From the NCBI GenBank assembly GCA_032622095.1, contig CP136065.1, forward strand, positions 153,453,577 to 153,517,576: 64,000 nt of DNA. The letters are read 5' to 3'. Positions 36,600-47,562 of the stretch are shown piece by piece (position 1 is the first letter of the stretch; the number at the start of each line of letters is the position of its first letter). The position numbers and the translations under genes are program-made. The DNA is from Siphonodentalium dalli (Eukaryota > Mollusca > Scaphopoda > Gadilida > Siphonodentaliidae). The notes under the pieces are model-generated. The model did not search any database and was not told the DNA's origin. It saw only the letters and a list, made by a program, of their open reading frames with translations.

Positions 36600-37227
36600 T
36601 TAAGTCTTCATTGTTGCCAGTATTATTTCGCATGAACTTATCAGTTCATAACTTATCAAAGATAACTCATTGCACATTAACCGGTGATTAATTGGAACAA
36701 GAGGAAAGATACCATAACTTGGCAAATATTCTTCAAACAAAATAAATGATCAGTTATATATATGATAAAGTGACCAACAATGTTCTGCCAATTAAAGGGC
36801 CAGTATTGCAGGAAGTAAATGCATCCCGTACACAGGAAAACATTGAAAGATAAACTGATAACTTGCTATTGTGGTCGAAATATTCTTTAAATGGTAATAG
36901 ATTGGTTTATGAGCATGAAATTGTCATATGTTTAGTACTGTTGTGATCTGTATCCATAATGCAAAAATTAATCAAATAACAAAAGTCCGCTGGGAACCAA
37001 TAAATTTACCTGTTCACAGATCATGGTTTATTCCCGATTTAGACATTCTCTACACTCAAGGAAAGCCATAACAACAACAAAAAAATATTTGCACACAGAA
37101 TATTTTTTCGCCTTTGTCAAGGTATATGAACACCTCAAAATAAGTACCGGTAAGTCCCCCTGACATATTGCATTGTATCACAGATTCTCAATAATCCTGC
37201 AGATATTGTCTTGACTTTTTGTATGTA

Positions 37228-37375
37228 CTGTAATGCCCTAAATAATCGACTCCTTAACCACATCAGAATTATGGGTAATTTTTCAGGATTTAGTCAGAAA
37301 TATGGCACTAAATCCTGAAAGATATTACCCATAATTCTGCTGTGGTTAAGGAGTCGATTATTTAGGGCATTACTA
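37228..37375. mobile_element. TA-MITE family B, copy 3 (shortened)
   Basis: CTGTAATGCCCTAAATAATC to its complement ending GGCATTACTA, TA on both sides. The central part is deleted, leaving a loop at ATGGCACT. Confidence 0.88.
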
Positions 37376-37768
37376 TATGATCATATTGTTGACTCTCCTG
37401 AGTGCTTGCATGCTTGAGAGAGGTACATTTATATGGAGGTAGTGCTCAGTTCAAAAGTCACAACACCATTATGAGGATGCAAAATGCATATGAAGAATGC
37501 ATATAAAATAAACACCTAAAAATTAGTACTGCATGTAATCCCATGTGACACCAAGTTAGCTCTGAATATAACCGCATGCCTTGGCAAGGAGTGACAGTAT
37601 TAGGCAGGACTTGGAGGCACCGTGCCCTCATTATAATGAACGGACACTGGAATTATGGCTGTCAATTTGCCTTGCAGTAGCTGATCATTGTCATAAAGTT
37701 TCAGTGTCATTATCCGTTATTTAGTAGACTGCTCACTCAGCCCCTTTGGTTTCAGGTGCCAAGTCACC

Positions 37769-38592
37769 AAGGAGAAGTCCATCTGTCATTAACCGAGAAT
37801 TCTAAGGAGAGGTCCACCTGTCATTAAAGGTACTCAATCCGATTAGACGCTCCTAAATTACTATTTCTTTGGCTTTGGGGGTAAACAATATTTGATTCGA
37901 GTCGAGGAACCTACCCTTCGCAGCTCAGAGTGATCAGATATTGATTTTTGAAATGTGTTAATTTTTGGAGATGTGGGCCACTTCCACGTCTCAAATGGAC
38001 AAATTGCGGGTGTAAGATGGATAACTCTAAAATCAAGTGGTTATTATTAACCACTTGATTTCAGAGTTATCCATCTTACACCTGCAATTTGTCCGTAATT
38101 TGTCCATTTGAAACGTGGAAGTGGCCCACATCTCCAAAAATTAACACGTTTCAAAAATTGATATCTGATCACTCTGAGCTTTGAAGGGTGGGTTCCTCGA
38201 CTCGAATCAAATATTTTTTATCCCGAAGCCAAAGAAATAGTAATTTTATGGGTGCTTAATCGGATTGAGTACCTTTAAAGGAGAGGTCCATCTGTCATTA
38301 ACTGATAATTCTAAGGAGAGGTCCACCTGTCATTAACCGAGAATTCTAAGGAGAGATCCACCTGTCATTAACTGAGAATTCTAAGGAGAGGTCCATCTGT
38401 CATTTACCGAGAATTCTAAGGAGAGCTCCACCTGTGATTAGCTGAGATTTCTAGGGAGAGCTCCACCTGTCATTAACCAAGAATTATAAGGAGAGGTCCA
38501 CCTGTCATTAACAGAGAATTATAAGGAGAGCTCCACCTGTCATTAGTTGAGATTTCTAAGGAGAGCTCCACCTGTCATTAACCGATAATTCT
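37769..38592. repeat. 35-bp minisatellite, ~10-11 units, split by a MITE
   Basis: Unit words are AAGGAGAGGTCCACCTG, TCATTAACCGAGAATTCT. About nine units run from 38275 to 38592 and about 1.5 units lie left of a family A MITE (37828-38274). Units differ by few bases; some share the variant GAGAGCTCCACC, which suggests local unit conversion. Confidence 0.92.
37828..38274. mobile_element. TTAA-MITE family A, copy 4, inside the 35-bp minisatellite
   Basis: TTAA at 37824-37827 (within the repeat word TCATTAA) and 38275-38278. TIR AGGTACTCAATCCGATTAGA; nearly complete palindrome, very similar to copy 3, hence among the younger copies. Confidence 0.93.
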
Positions 38593-39241
38593 GACTTTTG
38601 AACATGACCAACTGTCCAGCATATGTGAACATGTTACCTCTAAAGAACCCAGTGATTTTGGAAAGTCGACTCTTCCATTTCAATTGGTGTTGATTCAATT
38701 GCATAGCCACTCACCATATCTTTAGTTAATAGATGTATTGGTCACATATTCGGGATTCTAAATGTATTCCCAAATATTCAATGCATTCTAGTTATCAAAT
38801 TTAAAGATATCCTCAAAATTATCAGGGGGGGACTTACATTTTTTTTATGTTTATTTTCTGATACAATGACTTAGTGAGGCATATGGCCCTACAGCAGCGC
38901 ATCAGCAGTTAGCCATTTCTCACAACTGGAACTCATGTATTAGTGCATCAGAAAGATTGCATATTGAGGTTTGAAACAATGTAAGAGGTTCTTGGATTGT
39001 GAATGATAATAACTTTTCAATGGAGCCAGTTTTATGGTTTTCAACATATATTTAGGTTATATTTTTCCACTGGAAAATGATCATAACATAACAGCTCAGC
39101 ACTCGACGTCATTCGGCAGTGAAGAGGTTAGATTATGAGATAGAGAGGCTTGAACATTATAGACCCTTTATAATGAATCTAAACAGTGGAATGACATAAT
39201 GAATTTTTTCTGTATATGTGAACCTATGCTAGGTTTGTTAA

Positions 39242-39588
39242 AGGTACACAATCCGATTCGATAGTCCCCGTATCATCAGATTCCAACAACATTTTTTCAA
39301 AAGATGCTTCAGTTACCAGAATCGATTAATCACCAAAAAATAATGCTAAACACTGTTATATAACATGTTATATATCAACATTTTGCTGAACACAATTTGG
39401 TATATCAAGAGCATGTCGGTCGACTCGTCGAATATTTGCTGGGCCGCCAAGTATTCCAGGTGGTGAAAAATAACAGATTTAAAAAATCGACATCTAATAA
39501 CTCTGAGCTTTGATTCCTTGACTCAAATTAAATATCTTTTGCCCCTAAAGCTAAAGAAATATTAATTTAGGATTCGGATTATGTATCT
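39242..39588. mobile_element. TTAA-MITE family A, copy 5 (diverged)
   Basis: TTAA at 39238-39241 and 39589-39592; ends AGGTACACAATCCGATTCG and GATTCGGATTATGTATCT. The interior is shorter and more mutated than in copies 3 and 4. Confidence 0.85.
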
Positions 39589-39897
39589 TTAAATAAATTA
39601 AACATTCTCAACCTGTAAACAATTGAATATTCATTCTCAAATATATACAATTACATATATAATCTTATTTAAACAGATGAGCAACAGAGAAAATGACTAC
39701 TCAATTAGGAAATTGCATAACACAAAGAAAAATTAACTCTAAAATATAACCCATGTAGAAAGCACTATTAATAGCTGTAGAAAACACATACATTCTAAAT
39801 AATACAATATAGTAGAAAATGATAAAGCGAGACAGGAACCAGCCTAGAGGAAGACATGGGAGATATTTTCTTCCATGTATTCCAGCATATATATGTA

Positions 39898-40110
39898 CAG
39901 TAATGCCCTAAATAATTGACTCCTTAACCACAGCAGAATTATGGGTAATTTTCCAGGATTTTGTCGGAAATATGGCTTGTTGCTATTCATCGGAAAGATC
40001 TCACTGAGAGCTTTCCGATGAATGGCAACAAGCCATATTTCTGACTAAATCTTGAAAAATTACCCATAAATCTGCGGTGGTTAAGGAGTCGATTATTTAG
40101 GGCATTACAG
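39898..40110. mobile_element. TA-MITE family B, copy 4 (full palindrome)
   Basis: CAGTAATGCCCTAAATAATT to the complement ending GGCATTACAG, TA at 39896-39897 and 40111-40112. Central loop TCTCACTGAGAG. Confidence 0.93.
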
Positions 40111-40237
40111 TACAAACAGTGTATTTGAAGTGTATTTACTGATTATAGTGGTGTCATTACTGATTACAGTTGGGTTATAAATGAGTTGTTGTTTTGCATA
40201 CTACTTATTAGATCATTGTTTGATGTTAGGATGTAAA

Positions 40238-40491
40238 CAAGCCTTGAAATAGTGTGTCTGTCATTTGCAGAATGAGGTTCCCAGAGGGTGAATTTAGTGA
40301 TATATATATATATATCGGGGTAGCATCATCAAATTCACCCTCTGGGAACCTCATTCTGCTGAGCTGTAAGCAGAATGAGGTCCCCAGAGGGTGAATTTGG
40401 TGATGCTAGCCCGCTATGCGGGGTAGCATCACTAAATTCATCCTCTGGGGACCTCATTCTGCAAATGACAGGCACACTATTTCAAGGCTTG
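40238..40491. mobile_element. hAT-type MITE family T, copy 4 (double hairpin, perfect 8-bp TSD)
   Basis: The octamer GATGTAAA is repeated exactly at 40230-40237 and 40492-40499. Between them the ends CAAGCCTTGAAATAGTG and CACTATTTCAAGGCTTG are exact inverted repeats. Inside are two full hairpins of about 75 bp, each GTCCCCAGAGGGTGAATTT-like around a loop, separated by GCTGAGCTGTAAGC. Exact 8-bp duplications with short TIRs are the hAT signature. No transposase is present. Confidence 0.93.
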
Positions 40492-41015
40492 GATGTAAAT
40501 ACTTCAGCGTTTATGACTTCTCCTGGATAACATTTAACTTTTCCCATATAAACATATAGGGAGTACATGTAGTGTAACTTCTCTCAATTTAATACATCTA
40601 GGCAGGTTCCTGGAGTCAGATTGCTGAAGCATAGATCAGTATATAATTCATTCAGCTATGTGATGACATTCAATTTGTAAAGGAAATATCAAGAGGTAAG
40701 AAATTTTTTTATGAAATTTTCGGTCTACATTCATAGTAAATTGAATGTTCGCATCTTATCCCACTCACTGTCTTCTGGGAAAATTGGAACAGCATGAAAA
40801 TCTTTTATTGTCTAGAGAAAGCTTGACACTAATCTGACATAAATATTACAAAAATCATATGAGTGATATCATCTTGACGCATATTCAGTAGTTGCTAATC
40901 TAGCAAACCACTAACAATATCAGACATCATTGATCTATTATATATATGCTACTGACATAGAACCAGATATCAGCAGTCGTCGATCTAGCAAGCCACTGAC
41001 ATTCTGCATTGAGGC

Positions 41016-41048
41016 TTACGGATCTTCCTCCTCCGAGAAATCTCCATC
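41016..41048 (-). other. Possible short terminal exon (very weak)
   Basis: On the minus strand a strong pyrimidine tract and AG (ATTTTTATTTTCTTGCAG) precede GATGGAGATTTCTCGGAG; one frame reads DGDFSEEEDP then TAA. Acidic endings like this are common in real proteins, but no upstream exon links to it, and the plus strand here has an internal near-repeat (CTAGCAA.CCACT) that argues for non-coding origin. Confidence 0.15.
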
Positions 41049-41441
41049 CTGCAAGAAAATAAAAATGATATTATGCATGCATGGCAACCAAACCAATTAT
41101 TATGCAACCAAACAAAGCAATCATGCATCATCCAAAATCTGACAGACATGAAATCAAAAGAAAAGCAGGATTAAAGAGAAATCTGGTTTTGGATTTTATT
41201 GTTAAATCATCAAACCTACTTCAAAGAGTTATTAAGGAGAATTCCAGGAGTGTTCCACAATCAATCAAGGAGGGAAATGTGTTGTGTTTGGGAAAAAAAT
41301 AAAAGTATTCCATGTAGATTTTTATTTAATTTTTTTTATTTGAAATCTTATGTGGTGAAAAAAAAACCTGATTATTTCTTGGACAAATTTGCACCCACAC
41401 TTAGATTCAGGTGACAGAAACTATTTTCGTTTTGATTTTAA

Positions 41442-41527
41442 CACCTTCATGACGGGAGTTGCGCTGGAGCAGCATTAAAGATCCTATGCCAATGCATTCT
41501 CTTATACATATGCGAGTCTCCCATAGG
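41442..41527. mobile_element. Composite TTAA-MITE family C, copy 9 (truncated)
   Basis: TTAA at 41438-41441, then CACCTTCATGACGGGAG and the first hairpin arm up to GAGTCTCCCATAGGC; the rest is absent. Confidence 0.8.
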
Positions 41528-42150
41528 CATAATAATGGTTGATAAGAAAGAAATGTTTATTGAATGCTGGTAATTGCTGATACAAGAGTCATTCTGTATC
41601 ATTGTTGTATTGACTAATTGATTTGTGTTTCTTTCAAAAGAGTGTATTTTTTATAATTTGCTAATGCATTGCTGCATGTTACATGTTACAAAACCATGTT
41701 AACGTTTAACATGCAAATTTTTTTTCAATTCGACCGACCCAACTTTTAGAGGAAAAAAATCTGCTAACCAAGCCTATATAATAAAGCCTTCCATATGGTG
41801 TTGCGTGGATCATGTGATCAGAGTCCTAAACCCACCGCCATTAAAGCACCTTATAATTATTATTATAATAAAGGGGCGCGTCATTTGCAATTTCTGCATC
41901 TGACGCTAAATTAGAACAAAGTAAAATCATTGATCGTTTCACTTGGCCATGAGCATTCCTAATGCTTGGTTGAAAGCGTCATATGCAAAAATAGCTCAGT
42001 GTTGTGATTCAGCAACATGTGCTCTGCATTTACTCGACTGTCAAGGGTGTTTGATTAAAACATGAAGCCTGAAGTAAATCAGCGATAATATACTTGATGC
42101 TTTTGATGATGACAACACTGAATTTGTAGATGATGCAACACCACCTTTAA

Positions 42151-42412
42151 AGGGGGACTGTACACTAAATCTTGTCATTTATGGGACCATCTCCTTTTAT
42201 ACTCAACAGAATATATGCAACAAGTGAATGAATTTGAGCCAGGGATCATAAACTCATTTTCATTATAAATACCATGTTGTTTGCATCGTTGATAGAGCAC
42301 ATGAGTGAATTTAGCACTAATCCATGGCTCAAATTCATTCATTCGTTGTATCTATTCTGTTGAGAACATGAGATGGTCCCATAAATGGCCGGATTTAGTG
42401 TACATTATCCCT
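42151..42412. mobile_element. TTAA-MITE family I
   Basis: TTAA at 42147-42150 and 42413-42416. Ends AGGGGGACTGTACACTAAAT and ATTTAGTGTACATTATCCCT; arms continue through ATTTATGGGACCATCTC and AATGAATTTGAGCCA..GG. Single copy in this window. Confidence 0.9.
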
Positions 42413-42871
42413 TTAAGAACCTTTATAATAAATATATGTTATAGTGTATGGTATATCTATGTGAACCTATAAAATCAGCAGGAAAAGGCCCTGTTTAACA
42501 TATTAATGAGATTAAGTTGAAAAATTGATAGAAAACTCTCTAAGTTATACATATAAGTAAAGTTAGCAAGGGGAGCCATACTATCAACCATAAGAAAATG
42601 TTCATTGATATAACTCTATATAATTTAAGCTATTATTTATAACAAATATACTTGATCAAAACAAGATTATTTCTTAAATAAATATTAATATTGTCATATT
42701 ATATTGAAATAACTATACAATGTATATATTCTTTAGACATTGGAAACTTGAGATATTCTGATTAGGTTGAGTTCTTATAAAACTGGGTTGTATTCGATGT
42801 GTGGTGTTATGATTTCAATAAACGTGAGCTCCTTGTAGATCAGATGACTCTTTCACTTTCATTTGTTAATA

Positions 42872-43745
42872 TTATAGGGACTCAAGGCCTTCACGGTGGG
42901 TAAATGTGCACAATTTATAAAAGTCTGTAAAAACATCACCACCAAGAAGAAAATGAAGAAACAGATAAACTTTATTAATATATTATTTATTGAAAGTTTT
43001 CCAATAATGAATTTTCACATGTTGAAACCATTGTTATGTAAACAAAACTGTTACAGTGATTTGTAAACAAGATTGGTAATCGCGTAATAAGTTAAAATAT
43101 TTTAGTCTACATACCATTTTCCGATTATTTTTCAATGCTTTGACCTTGTCAGATGTATAATGTCCAGTTTTGATTAAACTTATTATTGGACTGATTGGAC
43201 TTTTATCAATAATTCCACTGTAACAGTAATGCTCACAGAACTATAATATGTGACCCGCCATATCAAATCCAGTCGGAAGTCAGGATTTTTTTACCCATAG
43301 GTCGCCTCGCATATATAAGAGAATGCATTGGCTTAACAATTTTTTATCATGTTTTTAAAATAAATGTTTCTTACAATTTTTAGGACATAAAAAAAACAAA
43401 CATCCATTACCCTGCAGGGAGCCCCACACATATATAGAAGCACATAGAAGAGTGTCGTCTGCTCGTTTGTCTGGGGATCTGTATGGGTGAAATTATAAAA
43501 TTGTTAAAGAATACAAGAACAAATTATTAAAATTGTAAAAAATTGTTAGGCCAATGCATTCTCTTATATATGCGAGGCGACCTATGGTCGACTCGCATAT
43601 ATAAGAGAATGCATTGGCACAGGGTAAAAAAATCCCGACTTCCGACTGGATTTGATATGGCGGGTCACATATTGACATATGAAATCTCATTATTGGAGAG
43701 TTAATACTAATGAAAATAAGAACAAAGTCTATTTGTTTATAATTT
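42872..43745. mobile_element. Long-TIR TTAA element family G, copy 2 (decayed, interrupted)
   Basis: The degraded left end TTATAGGGACTCAAGGC matches the copy 1 end. GTTATGTAAACA.AACTG and, after a 421-bp insertion, CATATGAAATCTC..GGAG.GTTA and AAAATAAGAACAAA match the arms of copy 1 at 10040 and 10850-10895. The right terminus is lost. Confidence 0.7.
43249..43669. mobile_element. TA-MITE family F inside family G copy 2, carrying the hairpin cassette
   Basis: TA at 43247-43248 and 43670-43671; ends TGTGACCCGCCATATCAAAT and ATTTGATATGGCGGGTCACA are exact complements, followed by CCAGTCGGAAGTC arms. In the centre sits the GTCGACC-loop version of the hairpin cassette (first hairpin half-deleted at 43294-43332, second complete at 43551-43624). 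An extra ~80-bp unrelated stretch (about 43410-43490) sits in its linker. Where the cassette meets the host arm, both sides read TA next to A/T runs. Confidence 0.88.
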
Positions 43746-43862
43746 AATCATAAGCTGTCCATCCATGGAATACTGCAAAACTATTGGTTGGCACACATTT
43801 GGCCATTTGGGTTAATTCTCGATAACCTAAATTTCATTATTACTTTCCCCGCTACAGATCAA

Positions 43863-44134
43863 TCAACAAGATTGAACATTGCAAAGAAGTGAAACACTGG
43901 AATTAAAACCAACACAGGTTTGTGTCACTGCCGTCGAATATATCAATCCCACATGCAAGTTGCAGCTGCCCGATGAACGCGATGCATGATCAGTTGTGAC
44001 TAACCAATCAAAACGCTGAATTGCCGACATGATTTCATCACTCGATGAGCACCAGTTTTCAGTGACAGGTGTCTCTTTCAACTTAATGTGTTTTTCAATG
44101 TTATACTTCCAACTTCTACTTTTTGGTGGTTCTG
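43863..44134 (-). CDS. Possible exon of unidentified protein (weak)
   Basis: After a good acceptor (TCTGTCATTTCACAG ending at 44135) one frame stays open to a stop at 43863 and begins EPPKSRSWKYNIEKHIKLK. The first ~50 residues look protein-like; the rest may be read-through, and a possible donor (GTTAGT, after RFD) lies inside. I do not recognise it and no partner exon is certain. The intron side of the acceptor abuts a palindromic MITE (44155-44317). Confidence 0.28.
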
Positions 44135-44154
44135 CTGTGAAATGACAGATTAAA

Positions 44155-44317
44155 TTATAAGAAAGAACTCTTGTTTCGATTAAGGTTACGAGTTATAACC
44201 GAAATTTTGAAGATAAATTTTCTATAATTGCGCTACGTGCATTATAGAATTTATCTTCAAACTTTTCGGTTATAACTGCATAACCTTAATCGAAACAGGA
44301 GTTATTTCTTAATTATA
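44155..44317. mobile_element. Palindromic MITE (unassigned)
   Basis: TTATAAGAAAGAACTC.TGTTTCGATTAAGGTTA and TTATAACCGAAA.TTTGAAGATAAA face their complements around ATTGCGCTACGTGCA. The stem is almost continuous over 160 bp. Confidence 0.85.
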
Positions 44318-45244
44318 CTTGTTGATGATAGTTGTTTTACAGATTTGTTATGTTATTTCGCATGAACCCACTGAGAAGGCACTGAGTCCCATTTAGACAT
44401 AGTTTCGTATGAACTCAGTGAATCCCTTTAGACATAGTTTCATATGAACTCACTGAAAAGAAGGCATACCACGATTAGTTTTTGATTGAAGCTGGATGGC
44501 AGTGGAAATATATGCACACAAAACAAGGAAAAACAGTAACACTGATTTAGTAATTTTACAAATGGAATGAGAATGAGTGAAGATGTGATGAAAGACAAGA
44601 CAAATGAAGAAACAATAACGAAATAATATATTAATATAAAGGTAAGAAACCAATTACTGTTAGACTGTTTTTTGTGTGTGTTAAAGCTAAGTGAAAGTAG
44701 AGGTGTCTCCAGTGGAGACTCTACACATTAGAAATTCAGTCTCTAGTTTACCTTTAGGAGATAAATGAACTGTTGTTATCCGAGTTGGATATTTGACCAT
44801 GAAAAGAGGTTGTGAACAAGCTGGCTGTTTTCATGTTTGAATCCCAGAATATCAAACAAAACATGGTATGTTTATCTCCATTATAATTCACCAAAATTAA
44901 AAGGATCGGCAAGTTATGCACTTTTTATTGGCTTTACATGCTAAAAACTGAGATATCAGTTTTCTGGTGATCAATTCTCTCTGAGTATGTCTCACGGGGT
45001 TTTTCACAAGGACAGCACTCGAACAACTTCTTGATAATCTATAGTAAACAAAAACTTTCCAGTTGAACTGGATTACGCAACTCCTGGCTGCGTGCTGACA
45101 TATTTGACGCGTGTCAATCACAAGCAGCTCTATTCATATTTGTTTACCCGACAGCGGGCGATGCTGGTCACGGTGAATCAAAATCTAAAGTTAACAGTTC
45201 TCGACCAACTAGAATGCTGGCAATTAGGGGTTAATTGACCACCA

Positions 45245-45262
45245 CCCCCCCCCCCCCCCCCT
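45245..45262. repeat. Poly-C tract
   Basis: A run of about 18 C after ACCA; the open frame across it (45235-45459) is an artefact of the run. Confidence 0.85.
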
Positions 45263-45487
45263 CATTTGTTTTTGCACATAAAATTGTTGGTGTTTTGAAG
45301 CCTCACACTGGATTTTGCCTGTATTGTATGCCAGGTTATGACTTCATATCGGGTTTGTTTCTAGCAAAGAATTTACAATTTAGTCATTTCTATTTTCATA
45401 TGTTCTACACATTTCACGCAAATGTAAATATATATGACATTATATGCCTATTAAAGTAAGTGATTCATTCCCAGATGCCAACAACTA

Positions 45488-45606
45488 CCGTAATTCCCTA
45501 AATAATCGACTCCTTAACCACAGCAGAATTATGAGTAACTTTTCAGGATTTAGTCGGAAATATGGCTTGTTGCCATTCATCGAAAAGCTCTGCTCCAGTC
45601 ATGAAA
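45488..45606. mobile_element. Chimeric half MITE: family B left arm fused to family C right end
   Basis: Starts after TA as family B (CCCTAAATAATCGACTCC to TTCATCGAAAAGCTCTG), then switches abruptly to CTCCAGTCATGAAAGG, the right terminus of family C, and TTTAAAG. The junction lies at GCTC, a word both families share at that place. Confidence 0.8.
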
Positions 45607-45677
45607 GGTTTAAAGCTGAATTCTGAATTCCAGAGGGGGGGGGGGGGGTGTGTGGTCTGAGTTGAGTTATATTTGAG

Positions 45678-45743
45678 TTGAATATATGCTCATAGGCCAT
45701 TGAATATATGCTCATAGGCCATTGAATATATGCTCATAGGCCA
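45678..45743. repeat. 22-bp tandem repeat, 3 exact copies
   Basis: TTGAATATATGCTCATAGGCCA repeated at 45678, 45700 and 45722 without a mismatch, which suggests recent slippage. Confidence 0.95.
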
Positions 45744-46242
45744 TTTGTTGAACTTTTATATAAAAAATTCCCACCAATGATTAGGAATTCTACTGCACTT
45801 TTATTGTCAGCTTACATTTCCTGAACATCCGTCCATATTATATATCTTTAGCAGAGACTTGTAAGACATAATATATAATTAGTCATGTTCAAAGCTGGTG
45901 TGTAATTATTTGTGCAAAAGATAAAGAACTTGAATCAAATTTTCAAATTTCTGATATGAAATGAACAGTTAAACATTGAACATTAAGGCTTTTCTAGTAT
46001 GAATAACAATTAATATAAAATTTAAAGAAAAAAACAAAAGTACAACCAAACCACTCTTCACAATATAAAATGATTTACTGAAATTAACAATTGATAGAAG
46101 TCTGACTTCTTTCTGTCAAGACAGAGTTTATGATAATTTTAGCAGAATGATTATATACAACGAAATTTCTGAACACAAAACAAAATGCACAATTCTCTCA
46201 GAAACATAATGGACAAAAGATTAGTCTCGGGTGAGATGTTTG

Positions 46243-46705
46243 CAGGTCTGAAAATATGGTCATTTGTAAATTAGGGTCCCCAGAGGGTGAATTTAGTGAC
46301 AGTACCCAACACAGCGAGCTAGCATCACTAAATTCACCCTCTCGGTACCTCATTCTGCATGGCCTAATCTGCTATGTGAGACCAAGACACGGAATATAGG
46401 TTCCCAGATAGTAAAGATGGTGATATGCACCCATTGGGCACCTCAAATAATCACTGTGTCATCTGCCAATTTGATGATAAAGAGAAACTAAACTAAAAAA
46501 GAAACTATCGAGAGAAGTTTCCTAAGAAACTAAAAAGCATGTTAATTTGATAATAAAGATGCTTTCCAGAGAAGATGAGGCCTAAGCAGATGAGTCACCA
46601 GTGGGTGAATTTAGTGATGCTAACCCACTGTATGGTGTAGCATCAATAAATTCACCCTCTGGGCACCCCAATCTGCAAATGTCCAGCACCATATTTTGAG
46701 GCCTA
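46243..46705. mobile_element. hAT-type MITE family T, copy 6 (perfect 8-bp TSD)
   Basis: GATGTTTG is repeated exactly at 46235-46242 and 46706-46713. Ends CAGGTCTGAAAATATGG and CCATATTTTGAGGCCTA. Hairpins near 46265-46350 and 46590-46670 are separated by a ~230-bp spacer also seen in copies 1 to 3. This is the long-spacer subfamily; copy 4 is the short-spacer one. Confidence 0.92.
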
Positions 46706-47171
46706 GATGTTTGTGTATATACAATGCAACAACAAATGTGAAATGAAGTGGATGAGGTACAGAGGCGCCGGAGTAGCGGAATGGAGTGGATTTGCACTTT
46801 TATGTCCTTGGCCTGCACTGTGCACAAGTATGTATTTGCATTGCTTCTCTGAAGATTGTGTCCTCAGGACATTCAGCAATACTGGCACCCCTTATGTGAA
46901 AACTTGAACAAACTTCCCGTTAAAAGAGAGTTCCGAAAAATCAATTGCATACATTGTATTGAAATTTGAATACAGACAATAACCTAAGGCGTACAGACGA
47001 CAGCGACGGATCCGTTACGTTATATGTGTGAACACACACAATGGAGAGATTCTATTTATATGGTAGTTAAGAGCATGTGTCATGACTTTCCTTGTTTTCA
47101 ATTGATAAAAGATGGCTGCAGTCTGCGAAGCGAAGGAAATTCAACTTATATTTATGTCAATCAAGCTTTAA

Positions 47172-47562
47172 CCCTTTACCCAACAAAACGGCCAAAACCG
47201 GCCAAATAAAGCTTCAACAGCCTAAAATATCTTCGGTCTGTCTCAATAGAACCATACAAATACGGATCTCATTGGAACCGGCTCCTTGACCACATTGTGA
47301 TAGTTACAGTTATGCCCTGTGCCAATGCATTCTCTTATATATGCGAGTCGACCATAGGTCGCCTCGTATATATAAGAGAATGCATTGGCCTAAAAAAAAT
47401 CTTTTTAAAAACTTTTTACCATTTTTTCTTACATTCTTTAACAATTTTATAATTTTTAATGTGTTAAGCCAATGCATTCTCTTATATATGCGAGGCGACC
47501 TATGGTCGACTCGCATATATAAGAGAATGCATTGGCACAGGGCCCTTCTGTTGGGTAAAGGG
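47172..47562. mobile_element. TTAA-MITE family E carrying the full hairpin cassette
   Basis: TTAA at 47168-47171 (right copy mutated to TTAG), ends CCCTTTACCCAACA and TGTTGGGTAAAGGG. The cassette occupies 47315-47542: CCCTGTGCCAATGC, hairpin with GTCGACC loop, AT-rich linker, second hairpin with the reverse-complement loop, GGCACAGGG. The short host sequence outside the cassette (for example AAACGGCCAAAACCGGCC) is unrelated to families C, D and F. Confidence 0.9.

Noticed and set aside
45678-45743. Three 22-bp repeats as a CRISPR or operator array
   Set aside because: Units are directly contiguous without spacers; slippage repeat.
46741-46830. tRNA-like A-box (GAGTAGCGGAATGGAGTGGA)
   Set aside because: No B-box, no cloverleaf and no T-run follow; a SINE or tRNA call cannot be supported.
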